64,000 nucleotides of DNA from Curtobacterium sp. 458 (GTDB taxonomy: Bacteria > Actinomycetota > Actinomycetes > Actinomycetales > Microbacteriaceae). The notes under the pieces are model-generated. The model was not told the DNA's origin and did no database searches. It saw only the letters and a program-made list of their open reading frames with translations. Below, piece by piece: positions 26,274 to 35,163 of the stretch (its first letter is position 1; each line of letters opens with the position of its first letter). The position numbers and the translations under genes are program-made. The stretch lies in NCBI RefSeq assembly GCF_030406605.1, contig NZ_CP129104.1, forward strand, positions 3,300,687 to 3,364,686, read 5' to 3'.

Positions 26274-26636
26274 ATGGAGAAGGCACGGGTCGACAGCTGG
26301 ATCTGGGCGGTCCGCATCACGAAGACCCGCTCCGCCGCGACGGCCGCGTGCAAGGCCGGCCATGTCCGGGTGAACGGGGAGCGCGCGAAGCCGGCGCAGC
26401 CGATCGGCCCCGGCGACGAGGTCCGGGTGCGGCAGAACGGCTTCGACCGCATCGTCGTGGTGCGCGGGATCATCCTCAAGCGGACGAGCGCCCCCGAGGC
26501 CGCGAAGCACTTCGAGGACAAGACCCCGCCGCGACTCCCCCGGGAGGAAGCCGGGTTCGTGCCGCAGCGTGACCGGGGTGCGGGGCGTCCGAGCAAGCGG
26601 GAGCGCCGCGACCTCGAGAAGCTCCGCGGCTACTGA
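26274..26636 (+). CDS. S4-domain RNA-binding protein (Hsp15-like)
   Basis: A basic 120-residue protein. The S4 domain is at the N-terminus (VDSWIWAVRITKTRSAAT, AGHVRVNGERAKPA, GDEVRVRQ), the layout of Hsp15/HslR, which binds stalled 50S subunits carrying nascent chains. A basic tail (GAGRPSKRERRDLEKL) follows, as in actinobacterial members. Binding of rRNA is inferred from the family. It overlaps the 3' end of the convergent gene at 26630 by 7 bases. Confidence 0.88.
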   Translation: MEKARVDSWIWAVRITKTRSAATAACKAGHVRVNGERAKPAQPIGPGDEVRVRQNGFDRIVVVRGIILKRTSAPEAAKHFEDKTPPRLPREEAGFVPQRDRGAGRPSKRERRDLEKLRGY

Positions 26637-27001
26637 CGGCTGCCGCTGCCGGGGACGTACCGGTCCAGGACGACGACGAACCAACCGGAGTCGACGTCGA
26701 CCGGTTCCCCGGTCCAGGGCGCTTCGAGGTGGCCGTCGTCATGGTCGTCGAAGCCGCAGATCGCACTGCCCGACGGGATGCGCTGCACCGGGATCCGCGT
26801 GCCGTCCTCGGCGACGACGAACAGGTCGGCGACCCGGCCACGGAGCTCGACGATGTCGGTGTCGTCCTCGTGGTGCCGCGACTCCGAGTACTCCGCCCCC
26901 TCGCCGTACGCGGTGAAGTCCGCCCGGGCGTCGCGCTCGTAGGCGGGGCCGCAGCAGTCGTGCTCCCAGCCGCCGACCTCGACCTCGACCTCCTCGCGCA
27001 T
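26630..27001 (-). CDS. Hypothetical protein, paralogue A (DUF6578-like)
   Basis: A 123-residue acidic protein from ATG 27001. It begins with VEVGGWEHDCCGP and has a C-terminal block FDDHDDGHLEAPWTGEPV. Both are shared with its neighbour at 27039-27410 (WEHLCCG, FDEDDDGHLEARWTGQPV), which has the same length, so the two are tandem duplicates. The paired cysteines and acidic tail suggest a compact, perhaps metal-binding fold. It resembles the uncharacterised actinobacterial family I know as DUF6578; that name is from memory. No signal peptide. Confidence 0.7.
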   Translation of the reverse strand: MREEVEVEVGGWEHDCCGPAYERDARADFTAYGEGAEYSESRHHEDDTDIVELRGRVADLFVVAEDGTRIPVQRIPSGSAICGFDDHDDGHLEAPWTGEPVDVDSGWFVVVLDRYVPGSGSRQ

Positions 27002-27038
27002 GTCGCGATGCTACGACGAGGCCCGTGTCACGGCGCGG

Positions 27039-27410
27039 TCAGCGACGAGGACGTCTGCCGAAGGGATCGACGACGACCTCGAACTCGGGGTCCCCGTCCC
27101 ACTCGACCTCGACGGGCTGCCCGGTCCACCGTGCTTCGAGGTGACCGTCGTCATCCTCGTCGAACCCCCGCAGCGCCCGACCGTCCGGGATCCGTTCGAC
27201 GGCGACGCGACCGGAGCGGCCGACGGCGTACAGTTCGACGACCCGCCCGCGGATCGTCTGCGTCCGTACGGTGCCGTGTCGGACCTCCGCGAACCGCCGA
27301 GAGCCGTCGGCCTGCACGACCGGGTACTCGACCTCGTCCCCGATCTCGACGGCCCCGCCGCAGCAGAGGTGCTCCCAGCCCCCGACCTCGACCACGACCG
27401 GCTCGGGCAT
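27039..27410 (-). CDS. Hypothetical protein, paralogue B (DUF6578-like)
   Basis: A 123-residue paralogue of the 26630 protein, with VVVEVGGWEHLCCGGAVEIGD at the N-terminus and FDEDDDGHLEARWTGQPV near the C-terminus. Its ATG 27410 overlaps the TGA of the J-domain gene (TGATG), so it is co-translated with that chaperone-like protein. That ties the unknown family to a J-domain partner, the most useful clue to function here. The ATG was chosen over a longer upstream frame that overlaps the J-domain gene. Confidence 0.72.
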   Translation of the reverse strand: MPEPVVVEVGGWEHLCCGGAVEIGDEVEYPVVQADGSRRFAEVRHGTVRTQTIRGRVVELYAVGRSGRVAVERIPDGRALRGFDEDDDGHLEARWTGQPVEVEWDGDPEFEVVVDPFGRRPRR

Positions 27411-28366
27411 CAGACGAAGCGGACCGTCTGCTGCAGGCGGTCGCGGACGTCGAACACGTCGACCGACCCGACGGGCGAGAGCGCGCCGGACAGCACGTAC
27501 GCCAGGGCGCTGCGCTTCACGACGAACGCGGTGGGCTTCCGCTGCGAGCCGACGAGCTGGACGTCCTCGTCGACGGCGGAGTCCGGCACGACGAGGATCC
27601 GGCCGGTGAAGCGGACGCGGGTCTGCTTCTGCACGGCCCGGGCGGCGCGGACGAGTTCCTTGACGGGGCGCTCCCCCGGCGCGAGGGTCTCGCCAGCGAT
27701 CTCGCCGCCCTCGACCTCCACGGGTCCGCCCCAGTCGATGGACTCGAGCGCCCACAGCCCCGAGCTCGTGAGCACGGCGTGGTCGAGCTTGCCCTCGGGT
27801 CCGGCGTCGAGGTCGTGCCAGACGGTGACGCCGATGCCCATGTCCGCGACGATCGACGCCGTGGCCTCCTCGGCGAGCGCCTCGCCCAGCAGCCGGCGGA
27901 TGTGTCGGGGCGCGGAGCGGATGAGCGCGGGGTCGTAGGGGTCCTCGATGGGGTCGCCCAGACCGACCCACTCGCGTTCGGCCTGCAGGAAGACCTCGCG
28001 GGACCGCCCGCCGGGGTGTCCGTGGGAGCGGGCACGGGGGCGTGAGTCGCGACGAGCCGACGGGGGTGCGTAGGCGTCGCGGGGTGATCCGTGCCTCCAG
28101 GCCGAGGAGCCGGACCCTGCCGACCCGGCCTCGTACGTCGGGGCCGAGCCGTGGCGGGATCCCGCGTCGTAGGCGCGGCGGGCGGCGGGGGTTCCGATGC
28201 GTTCCCAGGCGAGCTGGACACGCCGGAAGGACTGGGGGTCGCCGCCGAGGTCGGGGTGGGACTCGCGGGCGGCCTTCCGGTAGGCGCGGCGGAGTTCGTC
28301 GTCGTCGGCGGTCGCGGGGACGCCGAGGACCTCGTACGGGGTGGCGTCGGCCGGGCTGTCGGTCAT
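27410..28366 (-). CDS. J-domain protein with NERD-like C-terminal domain
   Basis: A 318-residue fusion. Residues 9-70 are a J-domain (PYEVLGVPATADDDELRRAY, with the essential HPD in ESHPDLGG), which would stimulate a DnaK-type ATPase. A Ser/Arg/Gly linker follows. The C-terminal half has GKLDHAVLTSSGLWALESIDW, EGGEIAGETLAPG and RILVVPDSAV, the pattern of the NERD nuclease-related domain, although the catalytic residues are not clear enough to claim activity. Coupled to paralogue B. Possible roles are chaperone targeting or nucleic-acid handling; neither is shown by sequence. Confidence 0.82.
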   Translation of the reverse strand: MTDSPADATPYEVLGVPATADDDELRRAYRKAARESHPDLGGDPQSFRRVQLAWERIGTPAARRAYDAGSRHGSAPTYEAGSAGSGSSAWRHGSPRDAYAPPSARRDSRPRARSHGHPGGRSREVFLQAEREWVGLGDPIEDPYDPALIRSAPRHIRRLLGEALAEEATASIVADMGIGVTVWHDLDAGPEGKLDHAVLTSSGLWALESIDWGGPVEVEGGEIAGETLAPGERPVKELVRAARAVQKQTRVRFTGRILVVPDSAVDEDVQLVGSQRKPTAFVVKRSALAYVLSGALSPVGSVDVFDVRDRLQQTVRFV

Positions 28367-28494
28367 GGCCCTGCGACATTACCCGAGGGAGCGTCGGCGT
28401 CAGCCGCACACGCGCTGGGTGCTGGCTGGGCGACGTTGGTCTGCGGAGGCGCGTGTCCGCGCGTGTCCGCGCGTGCGCAGGGTCGAGCGGACGG

Positions 28495-29592
28495 TCAGGC
28501 GACCGTGAACGTCACCGGGGCGCTCAGCCAGCGGGCGTACCGGTCGGCGGCGGCACCGAGTGCGCGGACGGCCGACGGGTCGAGCGGGGCGAAGGGCGTG
28601 ACCGTCACCCGGACCCCGGACGCGCGTTCCGCTCGGGTCCACGTCCCCACGACGACGCCCCGGACGACGGCCATCGGCAGGAAGATGCCGTTGCCGCCCG
28701 GCACGACGCGGTCCTGGTGCTCGGCGGGCAGCTGCACGGAGCGGTCGGCGTAACCGAGCAGGTACTCGTCGAAGCCGGGGAGCAGGTGTCCGGTCGGGGT
28801 GCCACCCGTCGGCGGACGGTCGGCGAGTGCGAGCAGTCCTCCGCCGAGGTGCTCCACGGCGTCGCCGGCGGCGGCGATGCCACGGCGCACGTCCCCGAGC
28901 GGGAGCTTCGTCCACGCGGCGGCGTCTGCCTCGGTGGCCGGACCCCTGCCCCGCAGCCAGCCCGTGAGGAGCCGGCGGAGCGCCTCGTCACGGTCCGGCA
29001 CGGGTTCGACGGCGGGCGCCCACTCGTCGAGGAGCACGATGCCCTGGCCGACCCGGGCGGTCGGCCCCCAGACGACCAGTCCGTCGAGCGACAGGCGGAG
29101 CAGGAGGTGGTAGCCGCGTCCACCGGCAGGGTCGATGCCGACGGCGCGCCAGCGGTCGAAGAGGTCGTCGCGGACGAGCGAGCGACCACCGCCCAGCGCC
29201 TCGACCGTGGCGTCGCGGGCCGTGGTGACGAGCGCCTCGTCGATCCCGAGCTCGGCGGCGCGACGGGCGATCGAGCGCACGGTGCGGTCGGCGGTGAGCG
29301 AGCCGATCAGCCGGAGGTCGTCCGGTCGGAGGGCGTGCAGGGTGCCCCGCATCGGCCAGCCCCGGACGAGTTCGCCGCGGTCGAAGGCGGCCCGGACGTC
29401 GTCGCGCGTGGACCCGGGCGTGCGGACACCGATCGCCCAGAGCACCTGCCCGAGGTCCTGGCCCTGCACGGCCGTCATGCGTGCGACCGCCGCGGTCGGC
29501 GCGGTGCCCGGGGCGGCGATGCCCTGCGCGGCCAGACGCTCGGCCCGGAGCCGCGCAGGGGTCGGCTGCACGGACACGGGCGGCCGGGACAC
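28495..29592 (-). CDS. Winged-helix DNA-binding protein (HTH_42, AlkX/YcaQ-like)
   Basis: A 365-residue protein of the HTH_42 family, which includes YcaQ-type crosslink-repair DNA glycosylases and many uncharacterised actinobacterial members. Typical blocks are LAAQGIAAPG, VARMTAVQGQDLGQVLWAIG, ELVRGWPMRGTLHALRPDDL and, late, LLPGFDEYLLGYADRS. It starts at GTG 29592, six bases after the stop of the APH gene, so they are probably one transcript. DNA repair is possible but not proven by visible catalytic residues. Confidence 0.82.
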   Translation of the reverse strand: MSRPPVSVQPTPARLRAERLAAQGIAAPGTAPTAAVARMTAVQGQDLGQVLWAIGVRTPGSTRDDVRAAFDRGELVRGWPMRGTLHALRPDDLRLIGSLTADRTVRSIARRAAELGIDEALVTTARDATVEALGGGRSLVRDDLFDRWRAVGIDPAGGRGYHLLLRLSLDGLVVWGPTARVGQGIVLLDEWAPAVEPVPDRDEALRRLLTGWLRGRGPATEADAAAWTKLPLGDVRRGIAAAGDAVEHLGGGLLALADRPPTGGTPTGHLLPGFDEYLLGYADRSVQLPAEHQDRVVPGGNGIFLPMAVVRGVVVGTWTRAERASGVRVTVTPFAPLDPSAVRALGAAADRYARWLSAPVTFTVA

Positions 29593-29598
29593 CGGGCG

Positions 29599-30339
29599 TC
29601 AGGCCACGGCCGCCGCGATGGCGTCCACGTGCTGCTCGATGAACGCCACGTCGGCGCGGTAGAGCTCGACGTGTCCGTGCGCGAGGTCGCTGACGAACTT
29701 CGGGTCGCCTGCCGCTGCCTCGGTCTCGATGGTCGTGACGAGCGCCACGAGCGAGGACACCATGGTGTCGACGAGGACCGATCGCGAACGGGCGTCGAGC
29801 TCGTAGGCCCGGCAGAACTCGGCGGCGCGCCCGAGCCGGAGGTCGAGCGACGCGGTGCCGCCCTCGACGACGCCGGTCGTGAACGGCGCGAAGCGGTACA
29901 CGGCACTCGCGACGTCCCAGACCCGGGGCCCCGGGTGTGCGGTGTCGAAGTCGATGATGCCGACGGCCGCGATGCCGTCGTAGACGCAGTTGTACGGCGC
30001 GAAGTCGCCGTGGACGATCGTCTCGACGGGAGCGCGCTCCGCCTGGGACCACACGTCGGCGTCGCTGCGGGGGAAGTCGGCCGCGGCGTCGTGGTAGTGG
30101 CGGAGCATGCGTGCCGTGGTCACGAGCGCGGCCTCGCTCGCGATGTCCTGGTTCCACGGGTAGTCACCGGCGGTGCCCGGGACGAACGACACGGTCTCGA
30201 GGGCGTCCCCGAGCGAGATCGGTTCCGGCACCCCCACGAAACCGTGACCGTGCACGTGTTCGAGCAGCCGGTGGACGGTGGGCGTCCACGGGCCCGCCGG
30301 GCGGTGGACCCGGTCGTCAGCCCTGGTGATGCGTTCCAT
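29599..30339 (-). CDS. Aminoglycoside-phosphotransferase-family small-molecule kinase
   Basis: A 246-residue APH/choline-kinase-fold enzyme. The catalytic loop is VHGDFAPYNCVYDG (HGDxxxxN) and the metal-binding motif is GIIDFDTAHPGPRVWD. The N-terminal ATP-binding lobe is short. A perfect GGAGGT ribosome-binding site precedes ATG 30339. The substrate cannot be predicted; members modify antibiotics, choline or other alcohols, and resistance should not be assumed. It leads a two-gene unit with the HTH_42 protein. Confidence 0.85.
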   Translation of the reverse strand: MERITRADDRVHRPAGPWTPTVHRLLEHVHGHGFVGVPEPISLGDALETVSFVPGTAGDYPWNQDIASEAALVTTARMLRHYHDAAADFPRSDADVWSQAERAPVETIVHGDFAPYNCVYDGIAAVGIIDFDTAHPGPRVWDVASAVYRFAPFTTGVVEGGTASLDLRLGRAAEFCRAYELDARSRSVLVDTMVSSLVALVTTIETEAAAGDPKFVSDLAHGHVELYRADVAFIEQHVDAIAAAVA

Positions 30340-30464
30340 CAGGGGTACCTCCTGTTGAGCGTCGACGTTGACGTTGGCCGCCAGCGTATCCGTGCCGCCT
30401 GCCCGCTGGAGTGATCCGACGCACGACGTCACGGGAACGTCACGTCGAGGAAATGCGTGCAGCG

Positions 30465-30484
30465 TTGCATGCAAGGCGTAGGAT
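30465..30484 (+). promoter_or_regulatory. Operator TTGCATGCAA and -10 TAGGAT of the GntR gene
   Basis: The perfect 10-base palindrome TTGCATGCAA (30465-30474) sits 4 bases before TAGGAT (30479-30484), which lies 8 bases before GTG 30493. The palindrome resembles TTGTATACAA-type operators of FCD-class GntR regulators, so it is probably an autoregulatory site inside a leaderless promoter. Confidence 0.6.
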
Positions 30485-30492
30485 CGTTCGTC

Positions 30493-31134
30493 GTGGAAGC
30501 CTCGACCAGCACCGCAGCAGCGTCGGACCGCGCCTACGACCACGTGAAGCGCGCCGTCATCCGCGGCGACCTGCCCGGCGGGACCGCGATCAGCGAGAAC
30601 GCGCTCTGCCAGGAGATCGGCGTGTCCCGGACACCGGTCCACGAGGCGTTCCTGCGGCTCGCGGCCGAGGGCCTCATCACCCTGGAGTCCCGGAAGGGAG
30701 CCGTCGTCCGCCCGATGTCCCCGAACGAGGCAGCCGACGTGCTCGAGATGCGGGAGGCGATCGAGTCCACCGCGGCGACCCGGGTGGTCACCGACGGCCG
30801 GGCGGCGGAGCTCGTCCCCGTCCTCCGGTCGATGTTGACGGAGCAGCAGGAGGCGGTCGCCGCGGGGGACGTCGACCGGTTCGTCGAGGTGGACGCCGAG
30901 TTCCACGGCGCGGTCATCGGCGCCTCGCGGAACGGGATCGCGGTGATGTTCGCGCAGACCCTGCGGGACCGCCAGCAACGACTCCGCCACCACCTCATGC
31001 GACTCCGGCCCGAACAGCTGCAGGCGTCGCTCGACGACCACCACGCCCTCGCCGCCGCGATCGAGGCCGGTGACGCCGCCCGGTACGCCGAGGTCCTGCG
31101 CGCCCACGTCGCGTCGCACCGGGGCGCCCTGTGA
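30493..31134 (+). CDS. GntR-family (FCD class) transcriptional regulator
   Basis: A 213-residue regulator. The winged helix is N-terminal (AYDHVKRAVIRGDLPGGTAI, ALCQEIGVSRTPVHEAFLRL, GLITLESRKGAVVRP). The ligand-binding FCD domain follows, with VLEMREAIES, FVEVDAEFHGAVI and the late DDHHALAAAIEAGDA, holding the usual metal-binding Asp and His residues. GTG 30493 was chosen because an upstream ATG overlaps the operator and -10. It overlaps the MFS gene by GTGA, so it probably controls that transporter in response to a small carboxylate. Confidence 0.88.
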   Translation: MEASTSTAAASDRAYDHVKRAVIRGDLPGGTAISENALCQEIGVSRTPVHEAFLRLAAEGLITLESRKGAVVRPMSPNEAADVLEMREAIESTAATRVVTDGRAAELVPVLRSMLTEQQEAVAAGDVDRFVEVDAEFHGAVIGASRNGIAVMFAQTLRDRQQRLRHHLMRLRPEQLQASLDDHHALAAAIEAGDAARYAEVLRAHVASHRGAL

Positions 31135-32390
31135 GCGCGGCCGACGCCACCACCGGCAGCGTGCCCACCACCGGCTCGGTCGCGCTGCCGCGGACGCGCA
31201 GCCGCGTCCTGCCGTGGGTGGCCGCCTGGGGTGCCGTGTTCGTGTGCTCGTGGGGAGGCAACCAGTTCTCGCCGCTGCTGCTCATGTACGAAGAGCGGCA
31301 GCACTACTCGTCCGTGCTCGTGAATGTGTTCCTCGGGGTCTACGTCCTCGGACTCGCGCCGGCGCTGCTCGTCGCCGGGTCGCTGTCCGACCGGCACGGC
31401 CGGCGCCCGCTCCTGCTCGTGGGCATCGGCACCGCCGTCGTCGGGAGCGGGCTCCTGGCGCTCGGGCCGTTCAGTCCCGCGTTCCTCGCCGCCGGGAGGC
31501 TCTTCTCCGGCGCCACGGTCGGCATCGCGATGGCGGTCGGCAACAGCTGGGTGAAGGAGCTCTCGCAGGGCCGCTTCGACCCCCGCGCCGACTCCGGCTC
31601 GGGGGCCCGACGGGCGTCGCTCGCGTTCACCCTCGGATCGGCGTCGGGAGCACTCGTCGCCGGGGTCATCGCCCAGTGGGGGCCGATCCCCGAGGTCCTG
31701 CCGTTCCTCGTGCACATCGCGGTCGCCCTGCCGTTCGCCATCATCGTCTGGCGGACCCCGGAGACGAACACAGCCGGAGGCCTCCCGGGTCCCTGGTGGC
31801 GCCAGCTGCGCATCCCGAGCGCCGGACACCGTCGGTTCACCCGCGTCGTGCTCGTCGCGGCGCCGTGGATCTTCGGCTCGGTGGCGATCGGGTACGGCTA
31901 CCTGCCGACGCAGCTCGCCGGCGCGACCGGCACGTGGGGGCTCGTCTTCGCCACCGCAGCGACCGTGATCGCCCTCGGCGTCTCCAGCGCGGTGCAGCCG
32001 ATCGCGAAGCGCGTGCACTCCGTGACCTCCGCGCGGGGCCTCGCCGTGGCGGTGGCACTCATGACGGTCGGCATCGCGGTCGTCGCCCTCGCGATCGCCC
32101 TGCAGTCCGTGTGGATCGGTCTCGGCGCGAACGTCGTCATCGGCGTGGGCATCGGCCTCGCGCTCGTGTCGTCACTGCTCGAGGTCCAGCGGATCGCCGG
32201 CACGCGCGACCTCGCCGGGCTGACCGGCGTCTTCTACGCCGCGGCGTACGCCGGCTTCCTCGCGCCCGCCGTGATCGCGGCGGTCGCCGGGTTCGTGGCC
32301 GTCCCGGTCGTCCTCGCCGTGGTCGTCGCGCTCGGCGTGGTCTCGTGGGTCGCGATCGCGGTGTCGTCCGGGAGGCACATCCCGGCCTGA
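31131..32390 (+). CDS. Major facilitator superfamily transporter
   Basis: A 419-residue membrane protein with about twelve helices. The loop 2-3 signature appears as GSLSDRHGRRPLLLVG, and AAGRLFSGATVGIAMAVGNSW lies in the helix 4 region. Coupled by GTGA overlap to the upstream GntR regulator, which suggests expression induced by its substrate. The direction and cargo are unknown; a drug or metabolite exporter of the DHA1 type is plausible. Confidence 0.87.
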   Translation: MSAADATTGSVPTTGSVALPRTRSRVLPWVAAWGAVFVCSWGGNQFSPLLLMYEERQHYSSVLVNVFLGVYVLGLAPALLVAGSLSDRHGRRPLLLVGIGTAVVGSGLLALGPFSPAFLAAGRLFSGATVGIAMAVGNSWVKELSQGRFDPRADSGSGARRASLAFTLGSASGALVAGVIAQWGPIPEVLPFLVHIAVALPFAIIVWRTPETNTAGGLPGPWWRQLRIPSAGHRRFTRVVLVAAPWIFGSVAIGYGYLPTQLAGATGTWGLVFATAATVIALGVSSAVQPIAKRVHSVTSARGLAVAVALMTVGIAVVALAIALQSVWIGLGANVVIGVGIGLALVSSLLEVQRIAGTRDLAGLTGVFYAAAYAGFLAPAVIAAVAGFVAVPVVLAVVVALGVVSWVAIAVSSGRHIPA

Positions 32391-32460
32391 GCGCGCCGCC
32401 CCGCGCCCGACGGTGGGTCACCGAGTGCGGGCAGGTGCGGTGCGCCGGCAGCGCGGCAGG

Positions 32461-33405
32461 TCAGCCCGGCAGCGCGTCGCGTAGCCATGCCGGGCCGCGC
32501 ACGCCGGCGCCGAGCGCCTCGACGCGGGAGCGCAGCTCCCGGTCCGCCGTGACGACGAGCACGGGCGCGTCGCTGTCAGCGAGTGCCTGCTCGGTGGCGG
32601 CGACGATCGCGTCGTCACCCGACGCCGCTGCCCGCACCACGTCGACGGGGCGGGGGGACGTGTCGGGGGCGAGCCGTGCCTCCCGGGCGTCGCCCTCCAG
32701 CACCACCGTCCAGCGCGGCCACCAGTGGGCGAACGGGAGGTCGAGCTCGGCCGAGGCGACGCCGTCCGCGGCGAGCACCCTGACGCCGTCGACCAGCCGG
32801 GCGGCGGCGCCGGCGCGGTCCCGCCACCAGCCGTCGGGTCGGCTGCCGACGACGTTGGCGGCGTCGACCACGACCCGGGGCGAGGTGTCGAGGGACGCGC
32901 GGAGCGCCGGCCAGGAGGCACCGAAGCCGGGGTGGAGCGGGAGGTCCGCGACCTCGCCGACGGGGATCCAGGACAACGCGAGGCTCTCACGGTCGGCGAT
33001 CACCGGTTCGAACGGCCGGGAGGCGCGTCCGACGACGGTCGTGTAGGTCCAGAACCCCAGGTCGAGGACCGCGGTGTGTCGGAGGTCGATGCCCTCCTCG
33101 GGGACACCTGCCTCTTCGGCGGACTCGCGGAGGGCGCCCGAGACCGCGTCCTCGCCCTGGTGCCGGGCGCCGCCGGGGATGCCCCAGGTGCCGCCGTGGT
33201 GGCTCCACTCGACGCGGTGCTGGAGGAGCACGCGTCCGGAGCCGTCGTCGACCAGGAGGCCCGCCGCGCCGAAGCGTCCCCACGCCTTGGTGCCGTCGGG
33301 GCCGATCGCCCACGCGTCACCGGGGTCGCGGGGGCCCGGCGGCGGCCCGGGCGGCGTGGTGCCGTCCACACCGGGGAGGCGGTTCACACCAGGGACGTCG
33401 GGCAC
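32461..33405 (-). CDS. Nudix hydrolase fused to a NYN/PIN-like domain
   Basis: A 314-residue fusion. The N-terminal half is a Nudix hydrolase: GARHQGEDAVSGALRESAEE plus AGV matches the Nudix box GX5EX7REUXEEXGU, preceded by VEWSHHGGTWGIPGG. The C-terminal half begins VVVDAANVVGSRPDGWWRDR and continues to VLVVTADRELRSRVEALGAG, the pattern of NYN/PIN-type ribonuclease domains, with Asp residues at the expected places. GTG 33405 is preceded by GGAAGGTGG. Cleaning of nucleotide pools joined to RNA turnover is inferred. It is divergent from the thiamine operon and unrelated to it in content. Confidence 0.85.
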   Translation of the reverse strand: MPDVPGVNRLPGVDGTTPPGPPPGPRDPGDAWAIGPDGTKAWGRFGAAGLLVDDGSGRVLLQHRVEWSHHGGTWGIPGGARHQGEDAVSGALRESAEEAGVPEEGIDLRHTAVLDLGFWTYTTVVGRASRPFEPVIADRESLALSWIPVGEVADLPLHPGFGASWPALRASLDTSPRVVVDAANVVGSRPDGWWRDRAGAAARLVDGVRVLAADGVASAELDLPFAHWWPRWTVVLEGDAREARLAPDTSPRPVDVVRAAASGDDAIVAATEQALADSDAPVLVVTADRELRSRVEALGAGVRGPAWLRDALPG

Positions 33406-33479
33406 CGGTCCACCTTCCCACACACGGCTGTCCGTGTGACCGCCGTGGGTCACGGAGCGTCGTGTACGGTGACGATCGA

Positions 33480-33556
33480 GACGCGGGGTGCCGCGACCGC
33501 GGCTGAGATCACACCCGTCGAACCTGCTCGAGCTCGTACTCGCGAAGGGATCGTCC
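33480..33556 (+). ncRNA. TPP (thi-box) riboswitch
   Basis: The conserved blocks are present in order: CGGGGTGCC, GGCTGAGATCACACCC, GTCGAACCTG, and GCGAAGGGAT just before thiM. GGGTG pairs with CACCC. The terminal GAAGGGA doubles as the ribosome-binding site 6 bases before ATG 33557, so thiamine diphosphate binding should block translation. A possible -10, TACGGT, lies at 33465. Confidence 0.95.
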
Positions 33557-34450
33557 ATGCGCACTGCTGCGCCCGTACCCACCACCGCTGCGCCGGACCT
33601 CGTGCTCCGGTGCGCCGACCTGCTCGAGGCCGTCCGTGCCCGGGCCCCGCTCGTCCAGTGCGTCACGAACACCGTGGTGCAGAACGTGACGGCGAACGTG
33701 CTCCTCGCGGTCGGGGCCTCCCCCGCCATGGTCGACGTACGCACCGAGGCCGGTCCGTTCGCCCGGGTCGCCGACGCGCTGCTCGTGAACACCGGCACAC
33801 CGCACGAGGAGACCCGTGACGCCGCCGTCGAGGCGGCGACCGCGGCCGTCGACGCCGGGACGCCGTGGGTGCTCGACCCCGTGGCGGTCGGGGCGCTCCC
33901 CGTCCGGACCGCGCTCGCGCACGAGCTGCTGGCCCTGCGGCCGACCGTTCTGCGGGGCAACGCCTCGGAGGTGCTCGCCCTGCTCGACGGCGCGGCCGGA
34001 GGCCGAGGGACCGACGCGACGGCCACCACGGACGACGCGAGGGCCGCTGCGAGCGCATCGGCCGGGAGGCGCGTGGGCGCCGTGGCGGTGTCCGGTCCGG
34101 TCGACCTGGTGGTCGCCCCGGACGGGACCGTCGTGCGGGTCGCGAACGGGACGGACCTGCTGACCCGGATCACCGGCGGCGGGTGCGCGCTCGGTGCGGT
34201 GGTCGCCGCGTTCGCGTCGGTCACCGCCGACCCCGGCGACGCCGCCGTGGCCGCGACCGTGGCGTACACGGTGGCGGCCGAGCTGGCCGCCCGGGACGCC
34301 GGTGGTCCGGGGACGTTCCAGCCGCTGTTCCTCGACCGGCTCGCGTCCCTCACACCGGAGGACCTCGTGGAACGCTCCCGCGTGTCCACCGAGGACGGCA
34401 CGGGCACGGCGGACTCCACCCCTGCCGTGCCGACTCGGAGCGAGCGGTGA
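33557..34450 (+). CDS. thiM: Hydroxyethylthiazole kinase
   Basis: Phosphorylates the thiazole alcohol so that it can be joined to the pyrimidine (thiamine salvage). The 297-residue ribokinase-like protein has [59 protein letters not shown] and the late [14 protein letters not shown] with the catalytic Cys/Gly loop. ATG 33557 lies directly after the TPP riboswitch. It overlaps thiE by GTGA. Confidence 0.94.
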   Translation: MRTAAPVPTTAAPDLVLRCADLLEAVRARAPLVQCVTNTVVQNVTANVLLAVGASPAMVDVRTEAGPFARVADALLVNTGTPHEETRDAAVEAATAAVDAGTPWVLDPVAVGALPVRTALAHELLALRPTVLRGNASEVLALLDGAAGGRGTDATATTDDARAAASASAGRRVGAVAVSGPVDLVVAPDGTVVRVANGTDLLTRITGGGCALGAVVAAFASVTADPGDAAVAATVAYTVAAELAARDAGGPGTFQPLFLDRLASLTPEDLVERSRVSTEDGTGTADSTPAVPTRSER

Positions 34451-35163
34451 CCGCGGCTGCTCGCACGGCGGGAGACGGCCTCGGCGTGTACCTCGTGACG
34501 GACACGGAACTGGCCGGACGGCACGGCCTCGGCGTCCTCGGTGTGGTCCGGGCCGCGGTCGCCGCCGGGGTCCGCACCGTGCAGGTGCGGGACAAGCAGG
34601 CCTCGGCGCGAGGCCTCACGGGATTGGCGGCCGCCGTGGCCGATGCGGTGGGCGACCGGGCGACGGTGGTGGTGGACGACCGGCTCGACGTCGTGCTCGC
34701 CGCGCGGCACGCCGGACACCGCGTCGCGGGCGTGCACCTCGGCCAGTCCGACGTGCCGGTGACCGCCGCGCGTGCCCTGCTCGGACCGGCGGCCCACGTG
34801 GGTCTGACCGCGAACACGCCGGAGCACCTCGCGGCCGTCGCTGCCCTGCCGGCCGGGACGGTCGACCTGCTCGGTGTGGGCGTCGTCCACCCCACCACGA
34901 CGAAGCCCGACCACCCCGCGCCGCTCGGCGTCGACGGGTTCGCCCGGATCGCCGCCGTCACCGGGCTGCCGTGCGTCGCGATCGGCGGCGTCACCCTCGA
35001 CGACGTCGCGCCGCTCCGCGCCGCCGGAGCGGCGGGGGTGGCCGTCGTCTCCGGCATCTGCGCGGCTGCCGACCCCGGGGCGGCCGCTGCCGCGTACGTG
35101 ACCGCCTGGCGGACCGGAGCTGACCGGCCGGGTGCACCGCGCCTCCAGGACGGTGTCCGGTGA
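34447..35163 (+). CDS. thiE: Thiamine-phosphate synthase
   Basis: Joins hydroxymethylpyrimidine diphosphate to thiazole phosphate, giving thiamine phosphate. The 238-residue TIM barrel shows [66 protein letters not shown] and [15 protein letters not shown]. The start GTG 34447 overlaps the thiM stop, and its stop overlaps thiD, so all three are coupled. Confidence 0.94.
   Translation: MTAAARTAGDGLGVYLVTDTELAGRHGLGVLGVVRAAVAAGVRTVQVRDKQASARGLTGLAAAVADAVGDRATVVVDDRLDVVLAARHAGHRVAGVHLGQSDVPVTAARALLGPAAHVGLTANTPEHLAAVAALPAGTVDLLGVGVVHPTTTKPDHPAPLGVDGFARIAAVTGLPCVAIGGVTLDDVAPLRAAGAAGVAVVSGICAAADPGAAAAAYVTAWRTGADRPGAPRLQDGVR

Noticed and set aside
29599..30339. Aminoglycoside resistance gene
   Set aside because: The APH fold is shared by many small-molecule kinases; no resistance-specific feature is visible, so only a family call was made.
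33488..33556. Upstream in-frame extension of thiM
   Set aside because: This stretch is the TPP riboswitch; its conserved bases explain the sequence better than coding.
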